This document shows, piece after piece, positions 1-6,880 of a DNA stretch of 64,000 nucleotides. Every line of letters begins with the position of its first letter. The stretch's first letter is position 1. Source of the DNA: Acetobacteraceae bacterium ESL0709 (GTDB taxonomy: Bacteria > Pseudomonadota > Alphaproteobacteria > Acetobacterales > Acetobacteraceae); NCBI GenBank assembly GCA_029433415.1, contig JAQTIA010000002.1, positions 323,501 through 387,500 on the forward strand. The letters are read 5' to 3'. The position numbers and the translations under genes were made by a program. The notes below the pieces were generated by a model that was not told the origin of the DNA, searched no databases, and was given only the letters and a program-made list of their open reading frames with translations.

Positions 1-554
1 TGCATGAATTTCTAAGCGATGGCACTAATCACCGCACGGACCAGTATGGCGGTTCTCCTGAAAACCGTATCCGTCTGCTGCGTGAAGTGACGGAAGCTGT
101 TATCAAGGCTGTCGGGGCTGAGCATGTAGGCGTTCGCCTTTCTCCCAATGGTTCCGTGCAGGGGACGATGGACAGTAATCCTGAGGCTGTTTATCTCCCG
201 GCGGTGACAATGTTGCAGGAGCTGGGTATTGCCTGGCTTGCCCTGCGTGAATCTCGCCCTGTAAGTGAATTCACCTTTGCCGAGACGACGGAACAGCCGA
301 AACTGTCACCACAAATCCGCAAGATTTTCAAAAACCCGCTCGTGCTGAATCAGGATTATTCACCTGAGGAAGCTGAAGAGGCAGTTGAAACGGGCCGTGC
401 CGACGCTATCAGCTTTGGTCGTCCTTATATCGCCAATCCTGATCTTCTGCGTCGTTTGAAGGAAAAGCTCCCTCTCCAGAAGGACGTTATGACCACATGG
501 TACGGCGCTGAGCTTGGCGCAAAGGGCTATACGGATTATCCTTTCGCGCCCTGA
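1..554 (+). CDS. NADH:flavin oxidoreductase / Old Yellow Enzyme (C-terminal part, 5' truncated by window)
   Basis: The reading frame is open from base 3 and holds about 183 residues of the C-terminal half of a flavin-dependent ene-reductase of the Old Yellow Enzyme family (NemA/XenA-like). The family hallmark DQYGGSPENRIRLLREV lies at the left edge. Further on come HVGVRLSP (barrel strand) and FGRPYIANPDL, the phosphate-binding end of the TIM barrel that holds FMN. Family members reduce activated C=C bonds or nitro compounds with NAD(P)H in the cytoplasm. The N-terminus is outside the window, so the substrate class cannot be judged. An imperfect hairpin follows the stop, and the next gene (Fic) is separated by more than 200 bp, so this looks like the last gene of its unit. 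Confidence 0.88.
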   Translation, partial: HEFLSDGTNHRTDQYGGSPENRIRLLREVTEAVIKAVGAEHVGVRLSPNGSVQGTMDSNPEAVYLPAVTMLQELGIAWLALRESRPVSEFTFAETTEQPKLSPQIRKIFKNPLVLNQDYSPEEAEEAVETGRADAISFGRPYIANPDLLRRLKEKLPLQKDVMTTWYGAELGAKGYTDYPFAP

Positions 555-578
555 AATGGCATTTTAGTTTGAACCAGC

Positions 579-615
579 AAGGGTCTGTTCCGGTTAAAGC
601 CGGGACAGGCCCTTT
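579..615 (+). terminator. Hairpin downstream of the ene-reductase gene, probable terminator
   Basis: AAGGGTCTGTTCCGG (579-593) pairs with CCGGGACAGGCCCTT (600-614) with a 6-nt loop and two G-U pairs. Only a short T run follows, so termination strength is uncertain. Confidence 0.55.
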
Positions 616-649
616 GCGTTTATGTGGACAGATTATGAATAAAGCGGGA

Positions 650-672
650 TTTTGTTCGCAGTTTTGTTCGCA
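650..672. repeat. Two 11-bp direct repeats upstream of fic
   Basis: TTTTGTTCGCA occurs at 650-660 and again at 662-672, a period of 12 bp, about one helical turn. It sits 120-140 bp upstream of the Fic start in an otherwise AT-rich gap. This could be an operator for a dimeric regulator; there is no direct evidence of function. Confidence 0.5.
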
Positions 673-791
673 TTAAGAGTAATTTTTGGCAACACCGTCC
701 CAAAGAACGCGGCTTCTATTCAGAAATGTAAACATTTCTACAGAAAATAGTCTATTTATAATCATTCCTGTCGGTTCATAAGCGGAAATTC

Positions 792-2324
792 ATGCCAGTC
801 GGAAAAAATAATCATTCTGTGAAAAATTATCGTCTCGTAGGTCAGGGGTGGCTTCGTGAGCATTTTGATCTTGATGTTCCGCCACCGCAACACCAGAGTT
901 TTATACTTCAGAAAGGGGCAAAGCGTACGGATAATCAGGGCGAGCAGATTTCTGATTTTTATCCCCCGTCTTTTGACTTTGAAGATAACGTCATAAATCA
1001 TCTGCGTTTTTCTTTAAAAAATGAAATTCTGGATGTGAGAATTCTGGCTCTATGTATGGCAGCGATTGATCCGGCGCCTATTGAAAGCTGGTGCCTGAGA
1101 GAGCCAACAAGTGCTTATGCCCGGCGGGCTTGGTTCTTTTATGAATGGTTTACCGGCAGAAGGCTGAACCTGGAGGATGTCTCGGCAGGAAATTACAGAC
1201 CGGCATTGGACCCCAAGCGATATTTTGTTGCAGGTAGAGTGAACAGTCCCAGGCACAGGATTATTGATAATATGCTTGGGACGCCAGCCCTTTGTGTGAT
1301 TGTCAGGAGAACAGACACTCTCACGCAGTGGCTGGCCAGGGATCTGAATGCTGAAACGCGTAAAATGATCGCAACGTCCGATCCCGCCATATTATCACGT
1401 GCTATCAGTTATCTTTATACGCGTGAAACGCGCTCTTCTTTTGCCATTGAGGGCGAGCGTCCCTCCGCACAAAAGGAGGAACGTTTTATGGAGGCCTTGC
1501 GGGGAGTGTCTGATTTTGAACCGACAAAAGAAAATCTTGTGGCCCTCCAGAATGAGATTCTGGATAGTCGTTATGTGCCAACGGATTGGCGGGATTTTCA
1601 GAATTTCATCGGTCAAACAGGTTATGCTGACGAACAGGTTCATTTTATCTGCCCCAAACCGGAAGATGTCGCCTCTCTTATGGAAGGTTGGTTTGCTCTT
1701 TATAATCGCCTGAATGATGGAACAGGGGAGGTTCACCCGGTTATTATGGCGGCCATTCTGGCGTTTTGTTTCGTCTTTATTCACCCTTTTGAAGATGGCA
1801 ACGGGCGCACGCATCGTTATCTTATTCACGCCATTCTGGCCCGTCTCGGGTTTGGTCCCCAAAATTTCATTTTTCCGATTTCATCATCCATAGTGCGCGA
1901 CCGCAGGGGCTATGAAGAAAGGCTCGAGAGTTTCTCCCAGCCTATTATGCACTATATAGACCGGGAGTGGGGCAAGAAGCAGACTATAAGTGTAAAGAAT
2001 GACACGAAGCCTCTTTATCAATATTTTGATGCCACAGTCTTTGCTGAATATCTTTTCTCAAAGATGGAAGACACCATAAAAACGGATCTTCATAATGAGA
2101 TAAATTTTCTCGTAACGTTTGAGAAGGCTATTCGTGCCATAGGAGAGATTGTCGATATGCCTGACAAGCGCGCGGCTTTATTGGCTAAATGCCTGCTGGG
2201 GAATGAGGGAGTCTTGTCAAAACGGAAACGTGAGGAGCACTTCAGCGAACTTACGGATGGTGAAATTGCAGCGATCGAAAAGCGCTTTCAATCAGCCCTT
2301 TTGCCGGATACAGACAGAACGTAG
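792..2324 (+). CDS. Fic domain protein (AMP-transferase) with internal inhibitory motif
   Basis: This 510-residue protein has the Fic core HPFEDGNGRTHR at residues 331-342, a full match to HPFx(D/E)GNGRxxR, so the catalytic His and phosphate-binding residues are present. Fic enzymes usually transfer AMP from ATP to hydroxyl side chains of target proteins. SSFAIEG at 215-221 fits the (S/T)xxxE(G/N) inhibitory motif; its position before the Fic core marks a class II (self-inhibited) Fic enzyme that needs no separate antitoxin. Residues 1-200 have no recognised domain; the C-terminal 120 residues are probably helical. The first ATG follows an AT-rich gap with direct repeats. The gene stands alone beside the CRISPR-linked RNA element. 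It may act in stress control or defence, but the target is unknown. Confidence 0.9.
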   Translation: MPVGKNNHSVKNYRLVGQGWLREHFDLDVPPPQHQSFILQKGAKRTDNQGEQISDFYPPSFDFEDNVINHLRFSLKNEILDVRILALCMAAIDPAPIESWCLREPTSAYARRAWFFYEWFTGRRLNLEDVSAGNYRPALDPKRYFVAGRVNSPRHRIIDNMLGTPALCVIVRRTDTLTQWLARDLNAETRKMIATSDPAILSRAISYLYTRETRSSFAIEGERPSAQKEERFMEALRGVSDFEPTKENLVALQNEILDSRYVPTDWRDFQNFIGQTGYADEQVHFICPKPEDVASLMEGWFALYNRLNDGTGEVHPVIMAAILAFCFVFIHPFEDGNGRTHRYLIHAILARLGFGPQNFIFPISSSIVRDRRGYEERLESFSQPIMHYIDREWGKKQTISVKNDTKPLYQYFDATVFAEYLFSKMEDTIKTDLHNEINFLVTFEKAIRAIGEIVDMPDKRAALLAKCLLGNEGVLSKRKREEHFSELTDGEIAAIEKRFQSALLPDTDRT

Positions 2325-2483
2325 CTATAATACCCTTGATGCAGGGCAGGGTGTCCTTTTCGTAGCACTGGTCTTGCCTCTTGGGGTGATCAGGCGTAAG
2401 GATTGGGAACGGACCGAACAAGTGTTTGGAAGCCTTGTCCGATCCTGATCATCAACTGAGTAAGCTATAGGAAGCCTCAGCTA

Positions 2484-2627
2484 ATGACTGTTTATGTCTA
2501 TATCATGGGGTTGTTGACCCCATCCAGTGGTGTACGCGCGCAAATTCCCTGTGGAATCGGCGGGGCTTTTGTGCGCCTTTTTCTCTTCAGGAAATATCGG
2601 AAACGGGTCTGTCCTGCACCTCTGTAA
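2484..2627 (+). CDS. Conserved 47-residue small protein in RNA element copy 1
   Basis: The ORF opens with ATG at 2484, with a weak AGGAAG 9-14 nt upstream, and ends at TAA 2625-2627. The peptide starts MTVYVYIMGLL, has a small/hydrophobic middle, and ends in a basic segment (FLFRKYRKR). The second element copy (10781-10924) has an ORF of identical length and stop with no indels. Of 17 codons that differ, 9 are synonymous, and the segment AFVRLFLFRKYRKR (residues 28-41) is invariant although its DNA differs. That favours translation. Part of the conservation could come from RNA pairing instead, since one hairpin lies inside the ORF. A short hydrophobic peptide with a basic tail resembles type I toxins in general form only; no family is recognised. 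Confidence 0.45.
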   Translation: MTVYVYIMGLLTPSSGVRAQIPCGIGGAFVRLFLFRKYRKRVCPAPL

Positions 2628-2849
2628 CGGTGAGTGATGCGGCAAGGGGGAACGGACCGATAACAGCCTTGCCCTTCCTTACCTTACAGAACCGCCCTTA
2701 CGGGTGGTAAGCGCGTGTTTTCTTCCGGTTACACGACAAAAAACCGGAAGCGACGGATCAACCGGAATAGGGAAGCTGAGTCTTTCCCGAGGTTTTTCAT
2801 GGTGTGTCTTTAAAGTTTAAGGAGATGCCTGAAAGGACCAGTCCTGTAT

Positions 2850-2892
2850 GGCCTTATCGTCCTTCTTTTAGGAGTGCGGTAAGGCCTTTTTT
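2850..2892 (+). terminator. Intrinsic terminator ending RNA element copy 1
   Basis: GGCCTTATCG (2850-2859) pairs with CGGTAAGGCC (2877-2886), with one G-U pair, followed directly by TTTTTT (2887-2892). The same stem in copy 2 keeps pairing through changed bases. It separates the element from the CRISPR leader. Confidence 0.85.
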
Positions 2893-2972
2893 ATTGCTCA
2901 TATTTTAAGCATATAATCGGTAGATTTCTTGACAGGATTTTTCCTATGGAATAACAATCACTTCCAACAAGC
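2893..2972 (+). promoter_or_regulatory. CRISPR leader, array 1
   Basis: AT-rich 80-bp stretch between the element terminator and the first repeat. It is clearly homologous to 11181-11257 before the decayed array, for example CATATTTTAAGCATATAAT against CATAATTTAAGCACATAAT, and ATGGAATAACAATCACTTCC against ATGGAATCACAATCATTTCC. Its position at the non-degenerate end of the array fits a leader with promoter and integration signals. Confidence 0.7.
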
Positions 2973-3184
2973 CTGTTCCCCGCACACGCGGGGATGAACC
3001 GGACACGAACCAGTCCAGACATCATCAATCTCTCTGTTCCCCGCACACGCGGGGATGAACCGCTGACCCATAAGGGTTTTCCAAGCGCCTAATACTGTTC
3101 CCCGCACACGCGGGGATGAACCGGCCCATTACCGGCGATTTTCCGCTAACCCCTGCTGTTCCCCGCACACGCGGGGATGAACCA
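2973..3184 (+). CRISPR. Type I-E CRISPR array, 4 repeats and 3 spacers
   Basis: Repeats of 29 nt lie at 2973-3001, 3034-3062, 3095-3123 and 3156-3184. They begin CTGTTCCCC, contain the palindrome CCCCGC-ACAC-GCGGGG and end GATGAACCG. Three spacers of exactly 32 nt lie at 3002-3033, 3063-3094 and 3124-3155. The last repeat ends in A instead of G, which marks the leader-distal end and fits a leader on the left. Repeat sequence, 29-nt length and 61-nt period are typical of subtype I-E (Cascade/Cas3). No cas genes are in the window, and no spacer matched elsewhere in the window by eye. Confidence 0.97.
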
Positions 3185-3338
3185 CATCCATAATGCGGGT
3201 GGCAAAAAGAATTGCTGACTAATTATTATTTATTAAAAAGATAAATCAAAATCTGCTGGACGGACTAAAAATGGCAGATAAGAATAATTTGGAACGAGTT
3301 GCACGACATTGAAGCTTATGGTGACGGATGAGTTCTAA

Positions 3339-4262
3339 GAGGCTGACTCAAAAAGAGGTTTTGGCTATTTTTCTGATTAATCTGCGCATATGAGCGATGA
3401 GGAGCCATGCTTTTGATGAAGCTGTTGTTGCCTCGACGTCCCTTGCAAGTCGTCTACAACGTCCTATCCAAGCAAAGCTGCGTTCGACGATCCAGCGTTT
3501 GGGCAGAACCACAAAAGCCTTTTTAAGGTCAAAGCGCTTTACGATCTCCATTTTCCATTCTTCCAGCCTGCAAAGATTGTGCCTCAATTTGGGGCCGGCA
3601 TATCCTCCATCACCAATGATTTTCCTCAACCAGGGGAATAAATTCCGGGTTCTTTCAATGACCAACAAGGCTCCATCACGTTCCTGAAAATCAGCAGAAT
3701 GAACAACTGCCGTAATGATATGTCTCTGGGGGGCGGTCAGGATATGACGTTTGCGTCCCTTGATCCTCTTTCCAGCATCATAGATAGCCACGTGGACCGC
3801 CATTTTCTGCCGTTTTGACAGACTGGCTGTCAATGATACCAACACTCGGCGTTGCTTCCTTTCCCTCCTGCTCACGCGACATCATGACCAGAAGATGATT
3901 TGATGCTTTCCCAGCGTCCTGCTCTGAGCCATTTGTAAAAATAGCCATGAACCGTTGTGAAAGGCGAAAAATGAGGAGGGAGCTGTCTCCATTGACAACC
4001 CGTCGTCACAATATAAGCAAAGCCTCAACAACACGACGCAGATCTGTATGTCTGGGTCTGCCAAGTCTTTTGGAACGCAGCATCATAGGCTCTATCAGAA
4101 CCCATTTCTCATCACGTAAATCACTTGCATATATCAGATCATCGCGACGATACTGCCGGCGGGTAGCTTCAGTCCAGGCCATTAAATATCCATTGTGTTT
4201 TTGTTCAACAACAATGAATCATATCCTTCTGAAATCACTCAATCCTTTTTTCGGTCAGACGC
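3339..4262 (-). mobile_element. IS5 family (IS427 group) insertion sequence, inactive
   Basis: The ends are imperfect inverted repeats: CTGACTCAAAAAGAGG near 3343 and, on the other strand from about 4257, CTGACCGAAAAAAGG. TAA lies immediately outside both ends (3336-3338 and 4263-4265), fitting the 3-bp TNA target duplication of the IS427 group. The transposase inside is broken by several frameshifts. It inserted about 150 bp downstream of the last CRISPR repeat. Confidence 0.82.
3348..4182 (-). pseudogene. IS427-type transposase, frameshifted
   Basis: Reading the minus strand from ATG 4182 gives MAWTEATRRQYRRDDLIYAS, a typical start of acetic-acid-bacterial IS5/IS427 transposases. Homology then moves between frames. 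A 1-nt loss near 4010-4016 ends the first frame after EALLIL. The next frame carries TTGCQWRQLPPHFSPF and KWLRAGRWES. An extra A near 3900 shifts back to SREQEGKEATPSVGIIDSQS. A 4-nt duplication (CTAT) near 3780 breaks the gene again before the C-terminal part with GKRIKGRKRHIL and the DGGY and ERSF motifs. A programmed shift occurs in some IS427 elements, but three indels indicate a dead gene. Confidence 0.85.
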
Positions 4263-4307
4263 TAAGGATAAATTGAAGATTCGTCTCATAAGTCAGGAAA
4301 TAATTTT

Positions 4308-4736
4308 TTATTCATTCCGACCGCCATAGCGACCAAAGACATAAGCGAGGGAACTGCTGATTAGCGTTACCATACTGTCAATTATTTTGGTCCAGACCAT
4401 GGTGTGGGAAGGCCATATACCGTCAAAAAGCGCGCTTATTGCAATAACAACCATGCCGGTGGCAACAACTAAGAACGCTATAGTCATCGGAGCGCAATCA
4501 TGTCCGCCTATGAAACGCCCGATCCATCCGAGCTTTTTCTTAAGCATCTCTTCGTCATGTTTATGCTGTTCTTTACACTCTTCTAACTGTGTGGTCTTTT
4601 TAGCCTGTTTTATGGACTCCTCATAAGAATCCACTTCCTGGTTTTGATCAGTAGACTCTTTTTTGAGTTCACTCCTGTTCATGTTCTTAAACTGAATAGC
4701 CTGCGTCTCTGAACTCATATCCAATACGATAGCCAA
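4308..4736 (-). CDS. Small coiled-coil membrane protein, unknown function
   Basis: This product of up to 142 residues has a charged N-terminal half rich in Glu, Lys and Gln (about residues 20-70, probably helical or coiled coil). Two hydrophobic segments follow: APMTIAFLVVATGMVVIAIS (about 82-101) and one around residues 115-135. The first possible start at 4736 overlaps the end of the ImmA-like gene by 50 bp. A start at ATG 4682, 5 bp after that gene's stop, would give 124 residues and is equally plausible. The overlap or close spacing indicates co-transcription with the peptidase gene, so a shared role is likely. No family is recognised. Confidence 0.6.
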   Translation of the reverse strand: MAIVLDMSSETQAIQFKNMNRSELKKESTDQNQEVDSYEESIKQAKKTTQLEECKEQHKHDEEMLKKKLGWIGRFIGGHDCAPMTIAFLVVATGMVVIAISALFDGIWPSHTMVWTKIIDSMVTLISSSLAYVFGRYGGRNE

Positions 4737-5199
4737 TTACGTCTTTGGATACAGCAAACATATCAGCCAAGTCTGGAATGCGGACTTTATCGACATATTT
4801 TATCAGCATGAACCGGGGAACAAGGAGATGTGCAGCAAAAGCATTTGCTTCTTTTTCCCTGAAGTCACTGTTTTCACTTTCAGTATACCGAAGAAGTACC
4901 CGGTAGTCCTCGGTACGAGCCCAGTCCTTATGTAAACATGCGTGCCCTAACTCATGCGCGATTGTAAATGTCTGTCGTTTGGAAGGATCATCAGCATTTA
5001 CATAAATAGCATTTTCGGAGGGATCATAGAATCCCGAAACATTCTTGGATTTGGTGCCGAAGGTTACGAACTTGACGTTTATATCAAGAGCTTTTGCTAT
5101 TTTTAGTGGATCAACGGGAGGCTCTTTACACCCGAATTGTTCGAGTAGTCTTTGAACCTCTTTCATGACCTTGGGGTAGTCTGGTTTATGATCTGTCAT
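4687..5199 (-). CDS. ImmA/IrrE family metallo-endopeptidase
   Basis: The 170-residue protein has the zinc peptidase motif HELGH at residues 82-86 (AHELGHACLH) and a downstream helix REKEANAFAAHLLVP, where Glu117 is the likely third ligand. This is the layout of the ImmA/IrrE (DUF955) family, which cleaves HTH repressors in mobile elements or stress pathways. There is no N-terminal HTH fusion and no adjacent Xre repressor gene, so its substrate is elsewhere or the partner is the membrane protein encoded just downstream. It lies beside an IS element and a CRISPR array, which suggests an accessory origin. The start at ATG 5199 follows an AT-rich promoter-like region. Confidence 0.85.
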   Translation of the reverse strand: MTDHKPDYPKVMKEVQRLLEQFGCKEPPVDPLKIAKALDINVKFVTFGTKSKNVSGFYDPSENAIYVNADDPSKRQTFTIAHELGHACLHKDWARTEDYRVLLRYTESENSDFREKEANAFAAHLLVPRFMLIKYVDKVRIPDLADMFAVSKDVIGYRIGYEFRDAGYSV

Positions 5200-5764
5200 G
5201 ACAAAAATCCAACTGACATGATTTACAAATATTTACATTAAACTTCGTATATTCTTTAGCGCTATATAAAAGATAAATGCTATTTTACCAGCACAATTTT
5301 TACCTTTTGGGAAGGCTGGATATCCTTACAGACTATGCACGTCTCATAGCGCTAGATAGCTCATACCTAATTGTGTGCGAAATATAAACGTTTTCGCGAA
5401 GTGTACAGAAATCACCTGCTGTCCCTTTTAGAGGCATGACGGGCGCTTCTTTTCCTCTGTGGTCTTGGTCTGTAGGGCCGGGGAATATGCTATCCCTCCA
5501 CATGAGACCGAGACAACTCTCCAAAAAGCGTCGTGGCCACTATAGAACTCAAACATGGCATGCTTCCCTATCTCGCGCTAAAAATTTTAAATATAGATTT
5601 TCCATAAAACAAGCTATTTATGCAACTTATTGATTGTTAAAAATATGGACACTACCATGTGATCTCTTTATAACACGAAACGCCTCTTTTTTCAAGAGTA
5701 TGAAACCTTTTCCTTATATCGTGGCTCCAATGCAAGGACGAATGCGTTATTGGGTGTGCTGCCT
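5200..5764. other. Intergenic region with no supported gene
   Basis: AT-rich at both ends. The part next to 5199 probably holds the promoter of the ImmA-like gene. The only plus-strand ORF (5436-5633) has no recognisable protein features. I see no RNA gene or clear repeat here. It marks the border between the accessory segment and rlmB. Confidence 0.5.
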
Positions 5765-6598
5765 TTAAGGCGCGAGAGTGCGTGTCAGCTCGTAAAGGGC
5801 TACGGCAGAGGCGTTGGAGACGTTCAGGCTTTCCATCGTGCCGGGCATGTGGATGGAGGCGATTTCGTCGCAGGTTTCGCGCGTCAGGCGCCTCAGTCCC
5901 GCACCTTCAGCGCCAAGCACCAGAGCGACGCGGCGGTCGCCCAGAGTTTCACGACGCAGAGGCGTACCTCCGGCATCAAGGCCGATTACCCATAACCCGG
6001 CATTCTGAAGCTGGGCCAAAGCCCGGGAGAGGTTGGTCTCACGCAGGAGGGGCACAATATCCAGCCCGCCAGAGGCTGCCTTGGCCATAGTTCCGGTTTC
6101 AGGGGGGGTATTGCGGTCCTGCACCAGCACGCCAGCAGCGCCAAAAGCTGCCGCAGAGCGCAGGATAGCGCCGATATTGCGGGGGTCAGTTACCTGATCC
6201 AGCACCAGAACAGGGCCTTCGCGCTCAAGAGCTTCTTCAATGGTCAGCGGTTCCAGCGGCGAGACATGGAGACACACACCTTGATGCACCGCGTCCCGAC
6301 CACAAAGGGAATCAAGCTGCTCGCGTGTGACGATGCGGGGTTGTAGGACAAGATTATCCGGCAGATTGCCAGCGGCTTCACGCGTGGCCAGAAGTTCATG
6401 GGCCTGTCTGTGCGGGTTTTCCAGCGCGGCGGAAACGGCATGAAGGCCGTAAATCCAGTAATCACCTTGTGCCACAGCGTGTGAGCGCTGGCGTGTGGGT
6501 GTGCGCTTTTCATGACGTCGTGAAAGATCAGTCACGGGAGAGGAGGAACGGGGAGAGCGATATAGAGGTTTTCTAGCCATAAATGTCTCTATAATCAT
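5765..6598 (-). CDS. rlmB: 23S rRNA (guanosine-2'-O-)-methyltransferase, TrmH/SpoU family
   Basis: From ATG 6598 the protein is 277 residues. It has the RlmB-type N-terminal substrate-binding segment YWIYGLHAVSAALENP (48-62), then the SPOUT knot motifs: NIGAILRSAAAFG (141-153), LVLGAEGAGLR (227-237) and MPGTMESLNVSNASAVALYE (251-270). The family methylates the 2'-O of a guanosine in 23S rRNA with S-adenosylmethionine. An upstream in-frame extension runs into tRNA-Tyr on the other strand and is rejected. The chosen ATG has GGAGAGAAG just upstream; ATG 6580 is an alternative. The N-terminal 45 residues are basic and low in complexity, as in many alphaproteobacterial homologues. Confidence 0.9.
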   Translation of the reverse strand: MIIETFMARKPLYRSPRSSSPVTDLSRRHEKRTPTRQRSHAVAQGDYWIYGLHAVSAALENPHRQAHELLATREAAGNLPDNLVLQPRIVTREQLDSLCGRDAVHQGVCLHVSPLEPLTIEEALEREGPVLVLDQVTDPRNIGAILRSAAAFGAAGVLVQDRNTPPETGTMAKAASGGLDIVPLLRETNLSRALAQLQNAGLWVIGLDAGGTPLRRETLGDRRVALVLGAEGAGLRRLTRETCDEIASIHMPGTMESLNVSNASAVALYELTRTLAP

Positions 6599-6650
6599 CT
6601 TCTCTCCATTGACATAGTGTGAAATCACATTTATTAAACGCCAAGCTTCT

Positions 6651-6736
6651 GGAGGGGTGCCCGAGTGGCTAAAGGGGGCGGACTGTAAATCCGCTGGCGT
6701 ACGCCTACGTTGGTTCGAATCCAACCCCCTCCACCA
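6651..6736 (+). tRNA. tRNA-Tyr (GUA)
   Basis: Acceptor stem GGAGGGG pairs with CCCCTCC. The anticodon arm contains ACTGTAAAT with anticodon GTA. A long variable arm typical of bacterial tRNA-Tyr follows, and GGTTCGAATCC forms the T arm. The CCA end is encoded (6734-6736). It is transcribed away from rlmB. Confidence 0.97.
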
Positions 6737-6880
6737 GATTTTTCCTTATAATCCTATGTGATGATCTGCGACTCTGGCCGAGATGCGGAGGCCTTGAGGT
6801 CGTTTTCTGCTTTGTAGAAAAATGCAAAAATGCCCCGTGACAGTGTTCCACGAGGCATTTCCTGTTTTTCTGAAGGGGAA

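Larger units (their letters stand above)
2388..2892 (+). ncRNA. Structured RNA element, copy 1, upstream of the CRISPR leader
   Basis: This stretch is homologous along its whole length to 10687-11180. Stems seen in copy 1: GATCAGG/CCTGATC (2388-2394 with 2444-2450), CTGAG/CTCAG (2456-2460 with 2476-2480), ATGGGGT/ACCCCAT (2505-2511 with 2517-2523), ATTCC/GGAAT (2544-2557), GGCAAGG/CCTTGCC (2641-2647 with 2667-2673), ACCGCCC/GGGTGGT (2691-2697 with 2702-2708), CTTCCGGT/ACCGGAAG (2722-2729 with 2743-2750), and a 9-bp stem at 2791-2839. It ends in an intrinsic terminator (2850-2892). The 13-mer GGGAACGGACCGA occurs at 2405-2417 and 2648-2660. A TATAAT at 2326-2331 could be a -10 box. I know of no matching RNA family; the exact 5' end is unknown. 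It also contains a 47-codon ORF, listed separately. Confidence 0.7.

Noticed and set aside
262-271. 10-nt match of the surviving decayed-array spacer start (AATTCACTTA) to the minus strand of the ene-reductase gene
   Set aside because: Only 10 nt, flanked by GTG rather than a usual I-E PAM; a match of this length is not improbable by chance in 64 kb.
5436-5633. 65-codon ORF in the gap before rlmB
   Set aside because: No ribosome-binding site, no protein-like pattern, no neighbour context.
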